This document shows, one piece after another, positions 47,701-55,378 of a stretch of 64,000 nucleotides of DNA (the stretch's first letter is position 1; the number at the start of each line of letters is the position of its first letter). Both the position numbers and the translations under genes were made by a program. The stretch spans positions 620,001-684,000 of the forward strand of contig AP023240.1 of NCBI GenBank assembly GCA_016592635.1. The letters run 5' to 3'. Under the pieces are notes generated by a model. It saw only the letters and a list, made by a program, of their open reading frames with translations, was not told the DNA's origin and did no database searches. This stretch comes from Methyloprofundus sp. (GTDB lineage Bacteria; Pseudomonadota; Gammaproteobacteria; Methylococcales; Methylomonadaceae).

Positions 47701-48709
47701 TGTATATCTTCAACGCTTGTAGAAAGAGCGTCTCGGCTTGATCATAATCCCCCTTAGATTTATAGACACCTGCCAGGTTATTGAGGCTTGTCGATGTTTC
47801 TGGGTAGTGGTCTCCGAATATCTCTTTACGAATTTTCAGTGCCTGAAGACAAAACGATATAGCTTGTTCATAATCGCCCTTGTCATGAAAAAACAAAGCG
47901 AGGTTGCTAAGTTTTAATGCTGTATCAGGATGTTTTTTGCCGTATACATCCTCGCATATCTTCAGCGCTTGGACGTATAATGGTTCAGCAAGCACGTAAT
48001 TACCCATATCATGATATATCCCAGCCATACCATCGAGGCTTCTTGCAGTATCAGGATGATGTTCGCCCAGTATCTGTAGTCGAATTTCCAACGCCTGCTT
48101 ACAATATTTTTCTGCTTGTTTGTAATTACCCATATCCGCATACAGCAAGGCACAATTGTTGAGTGTCATAGCTGTTTTTGAATGCTGATAACCACATTCC
48201 TCTTGTGTGGTTTTAAGTGCTTTTAGATAAAGAGGTTCGGCTAGTTTGTATTCTCCAGAGGCGTGATATATCATAGCCAAATTATTTTGACTCGTCGCAG
48301 TTTCTACGTCTTGGTTGCCGAGTTCTTGTTCGCGTATCTTTAGTGCTTGCTGAAAGAGTGGTGTAGCCTTACTGAAATTTCCCATGTCATAATATAAAAG
48401 CCCTAGTTTGTTGAGGCTATATGCAGTATCAAGGTGCTCCATACCAAGAGTTTCCTGACGGATATTTAGCGTTTGTTTATATAATAATTCAGCTTGATCA
48501 TAATTGAGAAGATTGCGATATAATGAAGCTAGGTTTTCGATGCTAGTTAATGTGTTAATATCATTAGCGCCATGATATTGCTCGCATAGTACACAAATCT
48601 CTTTTGCGTATGGTATGGCTTCTTCAAAGTGTCCTTGCTGATAAAGGTCGTTGAATTTACTGTCAAATTGAGCAAATTGAGCAAGCTGTGTTTGGACATC
48701 ATTTTCCAT
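44765..48709 (-). CDS. Giant TPR-CHAT protease
   Basis: 1,314 residues. Residues 15-640 hold about 14 TPRs of the 42-residue kinesin-light-chain type (pattern ALKIRQEVLGDLHPVVADSL). After a helical region, the C-terminal 400 residues form a CHAT (caspase-HetF) domain: LLLSPDGDLTRLPFEVLP, the catalytic His in VILHLATHGFFL (about 1082), the catalytic Cys in LVVLSACETGLGEVQVGEG (about 1176) and LAGAKTLIMSLWKVPD. CHAT proteases paired with TPRs act as regulated executioners in several bacterial systems, for example with type III-E CRISPR. It converges on the RelA-SLOG gene with an eight-base gap. No signal peptide, so cytoplasmic. Confidence 0.92.
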   Translation of the reverse strand: MENDVQTQLAQFAQFDSKFNDLYQQGHFEEAIPYAKEICVLCEQYHGANDINTLTSIENLASLYRNLLNYDQAELLYKQTLNIRQETLGMEHLDTAYSLNKLGLLYYDMGNFSKATPLFQQALKIREQELGNQDVETATSQNNLAMIYHASGEYKLAEPLYLKALKTTQEECGYQHSKTAMTLNNCALLYADMGNYKQAEKYCKQALEIRLQILGEHHPDTARSLDGMAGIYHDMGNYVLAEPLYVQALKICEDVYGKKHPDTALKLSNLALFFHDKGDYEQAISFCLQALKIRKEIFGDHYPETSTSLNNLAGVYKSKGDYDQAETLFLQALKIYKEMLGKHHPHTANTLTNLAGLYQDMGDYSNAERLFQQGLIIRQQSLGDKHPDTATSLNNLALLYNAMGNYDKSESLNQQALKIRQEALGTQHPDTATSLNNLALIYFTMGDYGRAEQLFKQGLKIRQEVFGDLHPVVADSLNNLAQIYIPKGDFDQAEGLNQQALEINQKVFGEQHLYTSTSFNNLAMMYHTIGNYGLAWSNYEKALKIIQDKLGDHLDTTVCLINLAVLYHDMGNYKKAEPLYQQALNIFQDKLGEKHLDYAHTLHNLAGLHVARDKFDLALDLKLQACAIENEIIGQLFQFANETQRTLYVKKNKYSLSAFLSLVYFHLADNADAVSSALNLVLQRKAILAEALVSQRDVVLGGQYPELQSQFETLSLLRMQIAQKTLAGPGKGTPEIHRKLLAQWNTEKEQLESKLARQIPEMRLDEKLGTAGLQAIASKITASGTLVEFVRFDVFDFKAIPAKGESQWQPARYLAFIIPASDPDTVNMIDLGEAAPIDHLIAEFRSQITDPSNQRGFDQLSTSPLPAVVPGEPTQSKKTGLFSHWLGRIKADQTSPSHRDLGAIQQPLSTETHEQAGYKLYELLFMPLQKVLGENTRLLLSPDGDLTRLPFEVLPTEQGGRLIDHYDISYLAVGRDVLRFGEKSGREPAAPLVLADPDFDLSASPSLAVDQNNDTGLNTLLSARSTGRYSRDFNRADLHFGQLPGTQIEGERIADLLDVKPWTDVTALESDLKNIRSPVILHLATHGFFLEDQKNDPNQYVRDLGSIDWSSNDNLQRLNAHGLENPLLRSGLALAGVNTWLTHGNPPEAAEDGLLTAEDVTGLNLLDTELVVLSACETGLGEVQVGEGVLGLRRSFILAGAKTLIMSLWKVPDLATAILMERLYQNLLKKHLPRDQALREAQRYLSQVTVGEIRKDWLNKQTLKKLSAGNQEAEKELKQLTKKPNNHQPFQHPLYWGAFICQGDTEPLPSLSKL

Positions 48710-48863
48710 ATTTAATCACCAGTCTAGTTTGGAAGGATTAATTTGAACTGTCAGTCATTTATAATGAACCGTCGAGCTAGGACAAATGGGGATTTAGTAC
48801 TTATCATTCTTTGTAACTATTCGCCCCATTGAAACATGGGGTGTAGCGATTTTAATTACTAAA

Positions 48864-50569
48864 TAGAGCTAACTCAAAAACTCACAGAGCAAAAAGCAAA
48901 ATTTTGCCTCATTGACTTCCTTGATAACCAAGCAGGCAGTATTTTGTGTAAAGGATAGAAAAAAGAATAAGATTTCAGCAAAACCAACTGCTTTTTCATG
49001 AACACAAAAAAATGCCGGACCAATACCAGCAAGTTCATGACCAAGAAGATACTACGAATCCACGCTTCTGATGTACGTTGAGTTTTGGCTCGAATGTAGT
49101 TTAGATTGTAGCCATTTTTACCTTGCCCGAACTTGCCTTCAATCGGGATGCGTTGCCGATAATCAGTGAGTCGCTGCTGTTTTTCTTGTTTCAGTTGCTG
49201 AGCATTGTCTTCTGTCGATTTTTTCGGCCTGCCCAGCGGCTTGCCGGCGAAGCGGATACCTTTTTCCTTGAGATAGGCTCGGTTTTTACGTGTTCCATAG
49301 ATGGGATCCGCATGTACGCTTTCGGGATAGTGCCCCAGTCGTGCGGCGTAGTTTTCGACTTGTGCCATGAGGTCTTGCCCTTCGTTAAAGGCATTCCAGT
49401 CCAGGTTGTCTATATGCGCAAGGCCTTTGTCAGTCAAACTGGCGCTAACCTTGGCTCCAAACTCTGTTTTCTTGTTTTGCTTGCCTCGGATGATGGGACG
49501 AACATGTGGCTGATGAATGCTGACAATACGATCATCACAACGTTGAGTTTTGTTGTCGTACATTTCAAGCTGTTGAGCATAAACATGCTGTATCACCCAG
49601 TATTGCTTGTGCTGCTTTGGGCTGAGGGGGATTTCACGGCTTGGCAGGCTGTCAAGAAGTGCATCGATATGTCCCAGATTGCGTTGCAGATATTGCAATT
49701 GCTGCTTGATGCCGCGTCTCAGTTTCTTTTTTCCAGGGCGACGTTGCTTGGCGATGGCAAGGTAGGCTTTTCGTGCAACTCGGCGATACGTTCTGGGCTT
49801 CGTGCCATCCCGTGTTGCATCGTACAATAAATCAACCAACTGTTCGCTGATTTCTCGGCTTTCGTTGAGCAAGCTCAGGTCGGTAGGAAAGTGTACGGCC
49901 TGTTCGGCAACCGTGGCATCCAATATCAGACGACCTTGATGCGAGCCGGTGTCATTCTTGGGCATTTCATCAACGGATGAGTGGCTTTCAACCCCAGTTT
50001 TGATATCTGAATCATCAGACTTGCCTGCAGTCGGGGTATGATCACCATTGGTTGATTCACCCTCCATTTGATTGATGATGGCTTGCTGAAATTGTTCGAA
50101 CGTCCCTTCTCCCATACGCCGTCTTATCTCAACAAACAAGGAGGGTGCAAAAGGTTGTTCGGTCTGAAACTCAACCAAACCACAGAAGAACTGTAGATAT
50201 GGGTTCTCCTGGATCATGTAAACCGTTTCTTCATCACCCAGGCATAATTTGTGCTTTATGATGACGGCACCGATCACCAAACGAGCTGATTTGGCAGGGC
50301 GACCTACCTTGGCCGAAAAGCTTTGATAATAGGCTTCTGAAAAATCATCCCACGGAATGCATTCGCCAAGTTTGACCCAACGGTTGTTTTTATCCATTTG
50401 TCGTTCAAAAGGCGTTTCAAAACCCTCGAGGGTCATCTGAGTTTGGCTATGTATTCGAATCATGTGCAAGGGTTTTGCTGGTTTTGGGTCAATTTCCTTG
50501 CATTTATTATATCATTTTTAGATATTTAATTTTAATTATCAGTGCCTTAGACTTTTTGAGTGGACTCTA
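48864..50569 (-). mobile_element. IS5-like insertion sequence
   Basis: Imperfect inverted ends TAGAGCTAACTCAAAAACTC (48864-48883) and the complement of GACTTTTTGAGTGGACTCTA (50550-50569) agree at 16 of 20 bases. No clear target duplication. It sits 150 bases upstream of the CHAT gene start, so it may have altered that promoter. Confidence 0.75.
48874..50469 (-). CDS. IS5-like DDE transposase
   Basis: 531 residues. An N-terminal DUF772-type region (ARLVIGAVIIKHKLCLGDEE) is followed by a DDE core with LILDATVAEQAVHFPTDLSL, VHADPIYGTRKNRAYL and RIPIEGKFGQGKNGYNL. Frame intact. IS5 or IS1182 group assignment is not certain. Confidence 0.88.
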   Translation of the reverse strand: MHMIRIHSQTQMTLEGFETPFERQMDKNNRWVKLGECIPWDDFSEAYYQSFSAKVGRPAKSARLVIGAVIIKHKLCLGDEETVYMIQENPYLQFFCGLVEFQTEQPFAPSLFVEIRRRMGEGTFEQFQQAIINQMEGESTNGDHTPTAGKSDDSDIKTGVESHSSVDEMPKNDTGSHQGRLILDATVAEQAVHFPTDLSLLNESREISEQLVDLLYDATRDGTKPRTYRRVARKAYLAIAKQRRPGKKKLRRGIKQQLQYLQRNLGHIDALLDSLPSREIPLSPKQHKQYWVIQHVYAQQLEMYDNKTQRCDDRIVSIHQPHVRPIIRGKQNKKTEFGAKVSASLTDKGLAHIDNLDWNAFNEGQDLMAQVENYAARLGHYPESVHADPIYGTRKNRAYLKEKGIRFAGKPLGRPKKSTEDNAQQLKQEKQQRLTDYRQRIPIEGKFGQGKNGYNLNYIRAKTQRTSEAWIRSIFLVMNLLVLVRHFFVFMKKQLVLLKSYSFFYPLHKILPAWLSRKSMRQNFAFCSVSF

Positions 50570-50658
50570 AATAAGGCGTAAAAAGTGAAGTTTTTAACAC
50601 TAAAAACATCTGTAACCTAGGAAATAATAGGGTGAGTAGTTACCATTCTTTTATTAAT

Positions 50659-50908
50659 TTCACTACCGTACTCTTTTTAGAGCAGGTATTGCGAAGAGTA
50701 GAAAAAATGGTAATGTGGACGATTTTCATTGAAAGTACCCTACATTGTCAGATTCTTACAAGATTTATAGCACCATCCATAGCAGCTTGCAAAAATTCTG
50801 GGATTTTGATCCTAGCAAACGCCAAAATAACGGCTTAAATATTCTGACAGGGTTTATCTGCGGTATTATACAAAGTAAATCTGTTAAGTTAGCTAATGTG
50901 GCAGGAGA
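50659..50908 (+). mobile_element. Truncated IS4-like element (left end only)
   Basis: TTCACTACCGTACTCTTTTT matches the terminal repeat of the IS4-like element at 57238-59999, and the next 250 bases match its 5' region. The copy stops at 50908 where the ISKra4-type element begins; its other half is not on the far side. Confidence 0.85.
50745..50908 (+). pseudogene. IS4-like transposase, N-terminal fragment
   Basis: MSDSYKIYSTIHSSLQKFWD through SVKLANVAGE is nearly identical to the first 55 residues of the transposase at 59000-59914 (one substitution near residue 9). The match ends at GE where the next element starts. Confidence 0.9.
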
Positions 50909-50967
50909 GGGTGTGATTAAAAGTGTGAGGATCTGCTAAAATCATATTATTTGTATTGACATAATTT

Positions 50968-51261
50968 ATGACTCCCAATCAAGACCAAGAATTGATGCGC
51001 CGCCTTAATCAGCACCCTAAATTACGTGATAGATTAGAATCCTTACTTAATGTTGTTGAAAATGTAGCAGGAGACTGCACTAAAGCTGACGAAGCTGAGC
51101 GGTATGTAATCGAAGAATTACGAAAAATGGGGAATGATGCATTGTCTTGCTGGGGAGATAATGCAGCTGTAAAAAGTGCTGAACAGTTCAGTGAAGAGTC
51201 CCCCTCGTTTCATCGTCATGGTAAAAAAAATTCTATTGGCACTCCACCTTTGGAAAAATAA
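50968..51261 (+). CDS. ISKra4 family transposase, upstream frame (orfA)
   Basis: 97 codons (MTPNQDQELMRRLNQHPKLR...) forming the helical N-terminus of ISKra4 transposases. Near its end GGTAAAAAAAATTC (51220-51233) holds eight A residues. A -1 shift there leads into the downstream frame in the middle of family-conserved sequence (FYWHSTFGKI), so full transposase is probably made by programmed frameshifting. Confidence 0.8.
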   Translation: MTPNQDQELMRRLNQHPKLRDRLESLLNVVENVAGDCTKADEAERYVIEELRKMGNDALSCWGDNAAVKSAEQFSEESPSFHRHGKKNSIGTPPLEK

Positions 51262-52274
51262 ACGCAGTTGAATCCATCTTTCGCCATTCCGGTCAACTGT
51301 CCCGACCCTTCAGTTATTCTGCCGGATTGACGGCACGTTGTTGTTCGATGCCCCTGCAGCGAGTCATCGCTGATTTCGGTGCCGACCATGCGTTTGGGCA
51401 AGTGCCTACAAAGCTTCAGGAGCACTATGGCATCCAGATTCCGGTCAGTACCATTCGTAAAATAACTGAACTTCATGGACAGCAAATGCACGAACAACGG
51501 CAGGCTTCTTCTTTGCCAATCGACCCGTGGTGCCGGCAACAAATCGCTGAGATTGATGGTTGCATGTTACCCGTCATTACCGTTAGAGACGACGAGGGTG
51601 ACAAGCGCAAAAAGAAAGTTCTACACTGGAAAGAAGCGCGTTTGGCTTTAGTCCATGAACAAGGATCGGTCATCCCTAAATTTGATGCCACTTTTGCAAG
51701 CAGTGTTGATGATGCAGGACAAGCATTATTAAATTGTGCCGTTTCGGCAGGATTGGGAACAAATACGCAAATACACGGTGTGGGAGATGGTGCTTCATGG
51801 ATCGAAAAGCAGATGAAAGAAAAATTTGGAACGCAAGGAAGTTACTTGATCGATTTTTATCATGTTTGTGAGTATTTGGCTGAGGCATCAAGCACTTGTG
51901 CTGCCAATGATCATGACTGGATGGACATTCAAAAGAAACGACTAAAAAATAATGAGTATGCACTGGTCATTGAAAGTTTGGCCTGTCATTTAGAGCCAAT
52001 CGATATTGATAATACGAAAGCACCAGTACGTGCTTGCCACCGATATTTAAACAATCGAACGGGGCAGCTTAACTATAAAGGAGCCATAGAAAAAGGCTTA
52101 CCTATTGGATCGGGTGAAATAGAAAGTGCTCATCGCTACGTGATTCAGAAACGTCTTAAATTATCTGGCGCATGGTGGAAAGAGGAAAATATTGAGCGAA
52201 TGTTAGCATTGCGAGTTATCAGAGCTAACGAAGAGTGGGATGCATATTGGAATAATTTGGCTAAAGCAGCATAA
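51225..52274 (+). CDS. ISKra4 family transposase, downstream frame (orfB)
   Basis: About 350 codons, open from 51225 just after an in-frame stop at 51222. It contains RPFSYSAGLTARCCSMPLQR and FGADHAFG before the first possible inner start at 51327, which shows these upstream residues belong to the protein. Catalytic segments: IAEIDGCMLPV, IHGVGDGASWI, LIDFYHVCEYL and GSGEIESAHRYVIQKRL. Frame otherwise intact; related to but clearly different from the element in the ATPase gene. Confidence 0.88.
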   Translation, partial: KKFYWHSTFGKINAVESIFRHSGQLSRPFSYSAGLTARCCSMPLQRVIADFGADHAFGQVPTKLQEHYGIQIPVSTIRKITELHGQQMHEQRQASSLPIDPWCRQQIAEIDGCMLPVITVRDDEGDKRKKKVLHWKEARLALVHEQGSVIPKFDATFASSVDDAGQALLNCAVSAGLGTNTQIHGVGDGASWIEKQMKEKFGTQGSYLIDFYHVCEYLAEASSTCAANDHDWMDIQKKRLKNNEYALVIESLACHLEPIDIDNTKAPVRACHRYLNNRTGQLNYKGAIEKGLPIGSGEIESAHRYVIQKRLKLSGAWWKEENIERMLALRVIRANEEWDAYWNNLAKAA

Positions 52275-52315
52275 TCTGATGGAGATTCCCTCACACTTTT
52301 AATCGCACCCCCCTC

Positions 52316-52438
52316 AAGCAAGAGTGGGAGCAATTACTTGAGTATCATAAAAGTGTGCAGAGAAAGGATTTTCAAATGGGTTTAAATGAAATGTGGAGTT
52401 TAATGCCCGAAACTGAGAGTTCGATATTGAAAAAGTAA
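52316..52438 (+). pseudogene. C-terminal gene fragment of unknown function
   Basis: Reading in from the edge of the ISKra4-type element gives KQEWEQLLEYHKSVQRKDFQ and ...NEMWSLMPETESSILKK then a stop. It is not part of the IS4-like transposase that lies on the other side, so the element joins two unrelated sequences. Confidence 0.45.
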
Positions 52439-52566
52439 GTTCGTAATAAGCTGCTTCCTGTTTTCATGGCCGTTCATTTGTATTAAAATTTTGTCAACTT
52501 GAGGACAAGAATCTATTTCTTATCGTTACTTTTTGTCACAACCTGATTGTACATCATCCCCCTTTG

Positions 52567-53475
52567 TCAATGCGGGTGTATTGATACGGCTTTAGGACTG
52601 TAATGCATATTTGGAATACTATCTTTATACAACACTTTAGATTTACGACACTCGGTCCCCCCCCCTCTTACAACTCGACAACTATACCCTTGTTGACAAT
52701 CTGAATTTATTATGCAATTAATCTCGTTGTGAGTTTTTTCAATTGCCGTATTAGGGATATTAGTTTCATTATTAATGGGTTGATTGCTATTTTTATGACT
52801 CAAATGATTTATTATACACTTGTTACTATTATCGTTTTTGGTGCTATATTCACACTCCATCAAAACTTGACTATCCACTGTGCATTCATCCAACTCATTC
52901 GAGAATTTTCCATCTATATGTAGAAGATAGTCTTCTGACATTGGATCAGTAACAAACTTTAGATCTCTGGACCTTTTTGTGATAGTTAAAATCTGAGAAT
53001 TTTCTGGGTGCTCAACTGATACAAGGGTCACTGTTCCGTTGAATTTACCAGACGTGATGATTTTGCTTTTAACATTCATTGCTTCCAGCGACGAAATACA
53101 CTCAGGTGTTGACCATTTCCCTGATGTTCCTAACGAAAGGCTATCAGCAAGCACAAATAAAGGTAGACCGATAGCTAAATTAATTGATGCATAATAAATT
53201 TCACCTTTTGCTAACTCCCTTTCAGTTTCCATAAGAATTTTTTGGGTCAAAGTTTCATAATAACTTGTACATTCCTGAGTAAGCTTGTCTTGCTTACTCT
53301 CGGTCTCCGCTACTAACTGAATAGCTATCATCTTGCCTTCATCAATGCGAGAAAACTTAGGAACACCACAAATCATCTTTTCACTATGGGGTATATTCTT
53401 AGTTTCAGTTGTAGTTGAGCAGCCAACTACAGTGATTATAAATGTGATGAGATATACTTTCGATAGGGTTAACAT
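52567..53475 (-). CDS. Putative lipoprotein, unknown function
   Basis: 302 residues. MLTLSKVYLITFIITVVGCS is a lipoprotein signal with the lipobox ending at C19. The body has no recognised domain; a LAIGLPLFVLADSLSLGTS segment is hydrophobic. The C-terminus has a Cys cluster (CIINSDCQQGYSCRVV then GTECRKS) that resembles small disulfide-rich modules with a NSDC..GYSC pattern. Confidence 0.6.
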   Translation of the reverse strand: MLTLSKVYLITFIITVVGCSTTTETKNIPHSEKMICGVPKFSRIDEGKMIAIQLVAETESKQDKLTQECTSYYETLTQKILMETERELAKGEIYYASINLAIGLPLFVLADSLSLGTSGKWSTPECISSLEAMNVKSKIITSGKFNGTVTLVSVEHPENSQILTITKRSRDLKFVTDPMSEDYLLHIDGKFSNELDECTVDSQVLMECEYSTKNDNSNKCIINHLSHKNSNQPINNETNIPNTAIEKTHNEINCIINSDCQQGYSCRVVRGGGTECRKSKVLYKDSIPNMHYSPKAVSIHPH

Positions 53476-53599
53476 AATTTGGCTAAAAATAATAAGCAGT
53501 TGGAAGTATAAATTGGGGTTCTAGACTTAGCTTTTGAGTTGTAAGTGGACGTAGATATATGCTGAGTATAGATGTCAATAGCGTATTCAGCATTAGATG

Positions 53600-53794
53600 C
53601 TATGGTTTTCGAATAGAACGGGCAAAAATGTAACAATATGACAGTAAAGGGCTTGCATGAGCTATAAATTCAGAAAAAATCATTTTAGGTTCTAACTGTG
53701 CTGTTATAGAAAAATAAGGAAAATCCTCCTTATTCAAGTAACGGGGCACTCTAGAAAGGGACTTATTCAAACTAGTAGTGTCAAGAACTGTCAT
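53600..53794 (-). CDS. Small hypothetical ORF overlapping the end of the exported-protein gene
   Basis: 64 residues (MTVLDTTSLNKSLSRVPRYL...). Its ATG overlaps the TGA of the upstream gene (ATGA), which would allow coupled translation. No domain recognised; may be a chance frame. Confidence 0.3.
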   Translation of the reverse strand: MTVLDTTSLNKSLSRVPRYLNKEDFPYFSITAQLEPKMIFSEFIAHASPLLSYCYIFARSIRKP

Positions 53795-54729
53795 ATGCGT
53801 AATCTTAGTCGTGATAATTTCGGTTCGTAGGCTTCATTTTCCTTTAAAGCTTTCAGTATTTCCTCAAAATTATTATTCAAACTCTCAGGAATTACGATAT
53901 CTTCATGGTCTCGTTTTATGCGCCCAAACAATACGTAAGCCTGTACGTATTTTCCTGACTCTACACTGGAAGAAGCCTCATTCTCTAGACTTACTATCTC
54001 ACTGATAATGTCGATTAGACGTTGCACATTATCAACACAGGGGGAGTTACCAGCGTGTAAAGCAAGTGTCTCTTTCGCAGATCTAAAGCCTGCCGTACTG
54101 GTTAGGGCATCCATTGAGGCTTTGCATACTTTGGTGTTGAATATTGACAATGTAGTATGGGTGGCAGGGTTTCCATTGAATTTTCGATGTAAGCGGTTGG
54201 CCTGACTGGAAGCTATTATCACATCATTCTTATCTAGGCTTTGCAGAACTGCCTTGGCAAGATTAGTCGCTTGCATTTGTCTTTGCTTGGCTTGTTTCTG
54301 TTTTTGTATAAGAATTGATTTTTCACGATTATAATCATTGTCATTCAGCCACTGCCCATTTAATATGCGTTCGCCAGTTAGTTCAATTGCATGCGGAGTC
54401 TCACCCTCAATTACATTAAAAAAACTTTTATATTGTAGGCGTTTGGTGTTATTCGCATATACATGCGAGATACTGATCAAATAACGACCTGACTTAAGAT
54501 TAAACGTTTGTGGTGCTACTCCATCTAAAATAACTATGTTTTTATCCCTGTTTATTACTTTTATTGGGATCTTTCCAGCTTGGTCTTGTGCCCAATTAGG
54601 TGTTTTAAGTTGAAGCAAGTTGTCGGCTGCTATTGCTGCACTGAAGGGGTACAAGAGAAAAAGCTGTAATAGCATTATGAGTGATAAGAAGGAGCTTAGT
54701 TTCAAGTTCAAATTGTTATAAAAGTCCAT
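53791..54729 (-). CDS. Exported protein of unknown function
   Basis: 312 residues. A signal peptide (LSLIMLLQLFLLYPFSAAIAA) is followed by a beta-rich region with GVAPQTFNLKSGRYLISISH, which resembles a PEGA-like carbohydrate-binding or surface-layer fold, then a Gln/Lys-rich helix (ILIQKQKQAKQRQMQA) and helical repeats to the end. Only two Cys, likely periplasmic disulfide. Function unknown. Confidence 0.6.
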   Translation of the reverse strand: MDFYNNLNLKLSSFLSLIMLLQLFLLYPFSAAIAADNLLQLKTPNWAQDQAGKIPIKVINRDKNIVILDGVAPQTFNLKSGRYLISISHVYANNTKRLQYKSFFNVIEGETPHAIELTGERILNGQWLNDNDYNREKSILIQKQKQAKQRQMQATNLAKAVLQSLDKNDVIIASSQANRLHRKFNGNPATHTTLSIFNTKVCKASMDALTSTAGFRSAKETLALHAGNSPCVDNVQRLIDIISEIVSLENEASSSVESGKYVQAYVLFGRIKRDHEDIVIPESLNNNFEEILKALKENEAYEPKLSRLRLRI

Positions 54730-54867
54730 CTTAACTCCGAATTAATCAAATATGCTGAGTTAGCACTTAGCACAAAATTAATGATCTGCAAGGTCTCGAA
54801 TAAGATATAAATGCTCATATGAACCAAAGATACCTTAATTAAATTAATATTTCAACTCTCAGCCTTC

Positions 54868-54921
54868 TCCAATATGAAATGAGTCTGAAAAGAGCACCGT
54901 ATTCCAATATAGAATGAGTCT
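54868..54921. repeat. Two 19-base direct repeats, 35 bases apart
   Basis: TCCAATATGAAATGAGTCT (54868-54886) and TCCAATATAGAATGAGTCT (54903-54921), two mismatches. They lie in a 280-base gene-free gap between the exported-protein gene and the IS1 end. Confidence 0.5.
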
Positions 54922-55018
54922 AAGCTGACAAATTCATTTAATCTGTTCATGATGTAGAAATGAAAACTATCATGAATCTTAAGGCATTAAAAAATACTGA
55001 AGAATTACAGGTAGTGGG

Positions 55019-55324
55019 TTAAATCTGTGTTTTTGCATGAATATCCCTGCCAAATTCCACCTTATTTATTAACAGGCCAATCACAATATCATGCATTTTC
55101 TCTACCTTAGAGAAGCAGGTTGTGCGACGTGTTAATCGTTTGACCCATGTTCTAAAATTTAAATTTTTACGTTCAATTTTTTGGGTATTTCTCTTCCCTA
55201 TTTCATGTTGTTCAGCATCAAGATGACGTTCATAAGCACCCCAGTCATCGGTGTAATAACGACTGATCTTGAAAGGGGTAAGTAACGCTTTTAATTCTTC
55301 CTGATTACGTAGAACCCTCAGCAT
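55019..55324 (-). pseudogene. IS1 transposase, C-terminal part
   Basis: KALLTPFKISRYYTDDWGAY and GKRNTQKIERKNLNFRTWVK match the catalytic C-terminal half of IS1 transposases (DDE core with DWGAYERHL and the RKNL..R block). Its N-terminal half lies 5.2 kb away at 60579-61106. The junction falls between FKEL and LRNQEELKALL. Confidence 0.88.
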
Positions 55325-55378
55325 GTTTCAGAGAAAGGGGTATACTGAAAGTATAGGGCTAAAGTGGAGGATCGGGAA

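Larger units (their letters stand above)
50909..52310 (+). mobile_element. Second ISKra4-type insertion sequence
   Basis: Inverted ends GGGTGTGATTAAAAGTGTGA (from 50909) and the complement ending at 52310 agree over 22 bases with one mismatch. The flanks (GCAGGAGA and CCCTCAAG) do not match, so there is no target duplication; a deletion next to the element is likely. Confidence 0.88.

Noticed and set aside
44765..48709. Periodic repeats considered as a CRISPR or tandem DNA satellite
   Set aside because: The period is 126 bases and in frame with TPR codons; there are no unique spacers.
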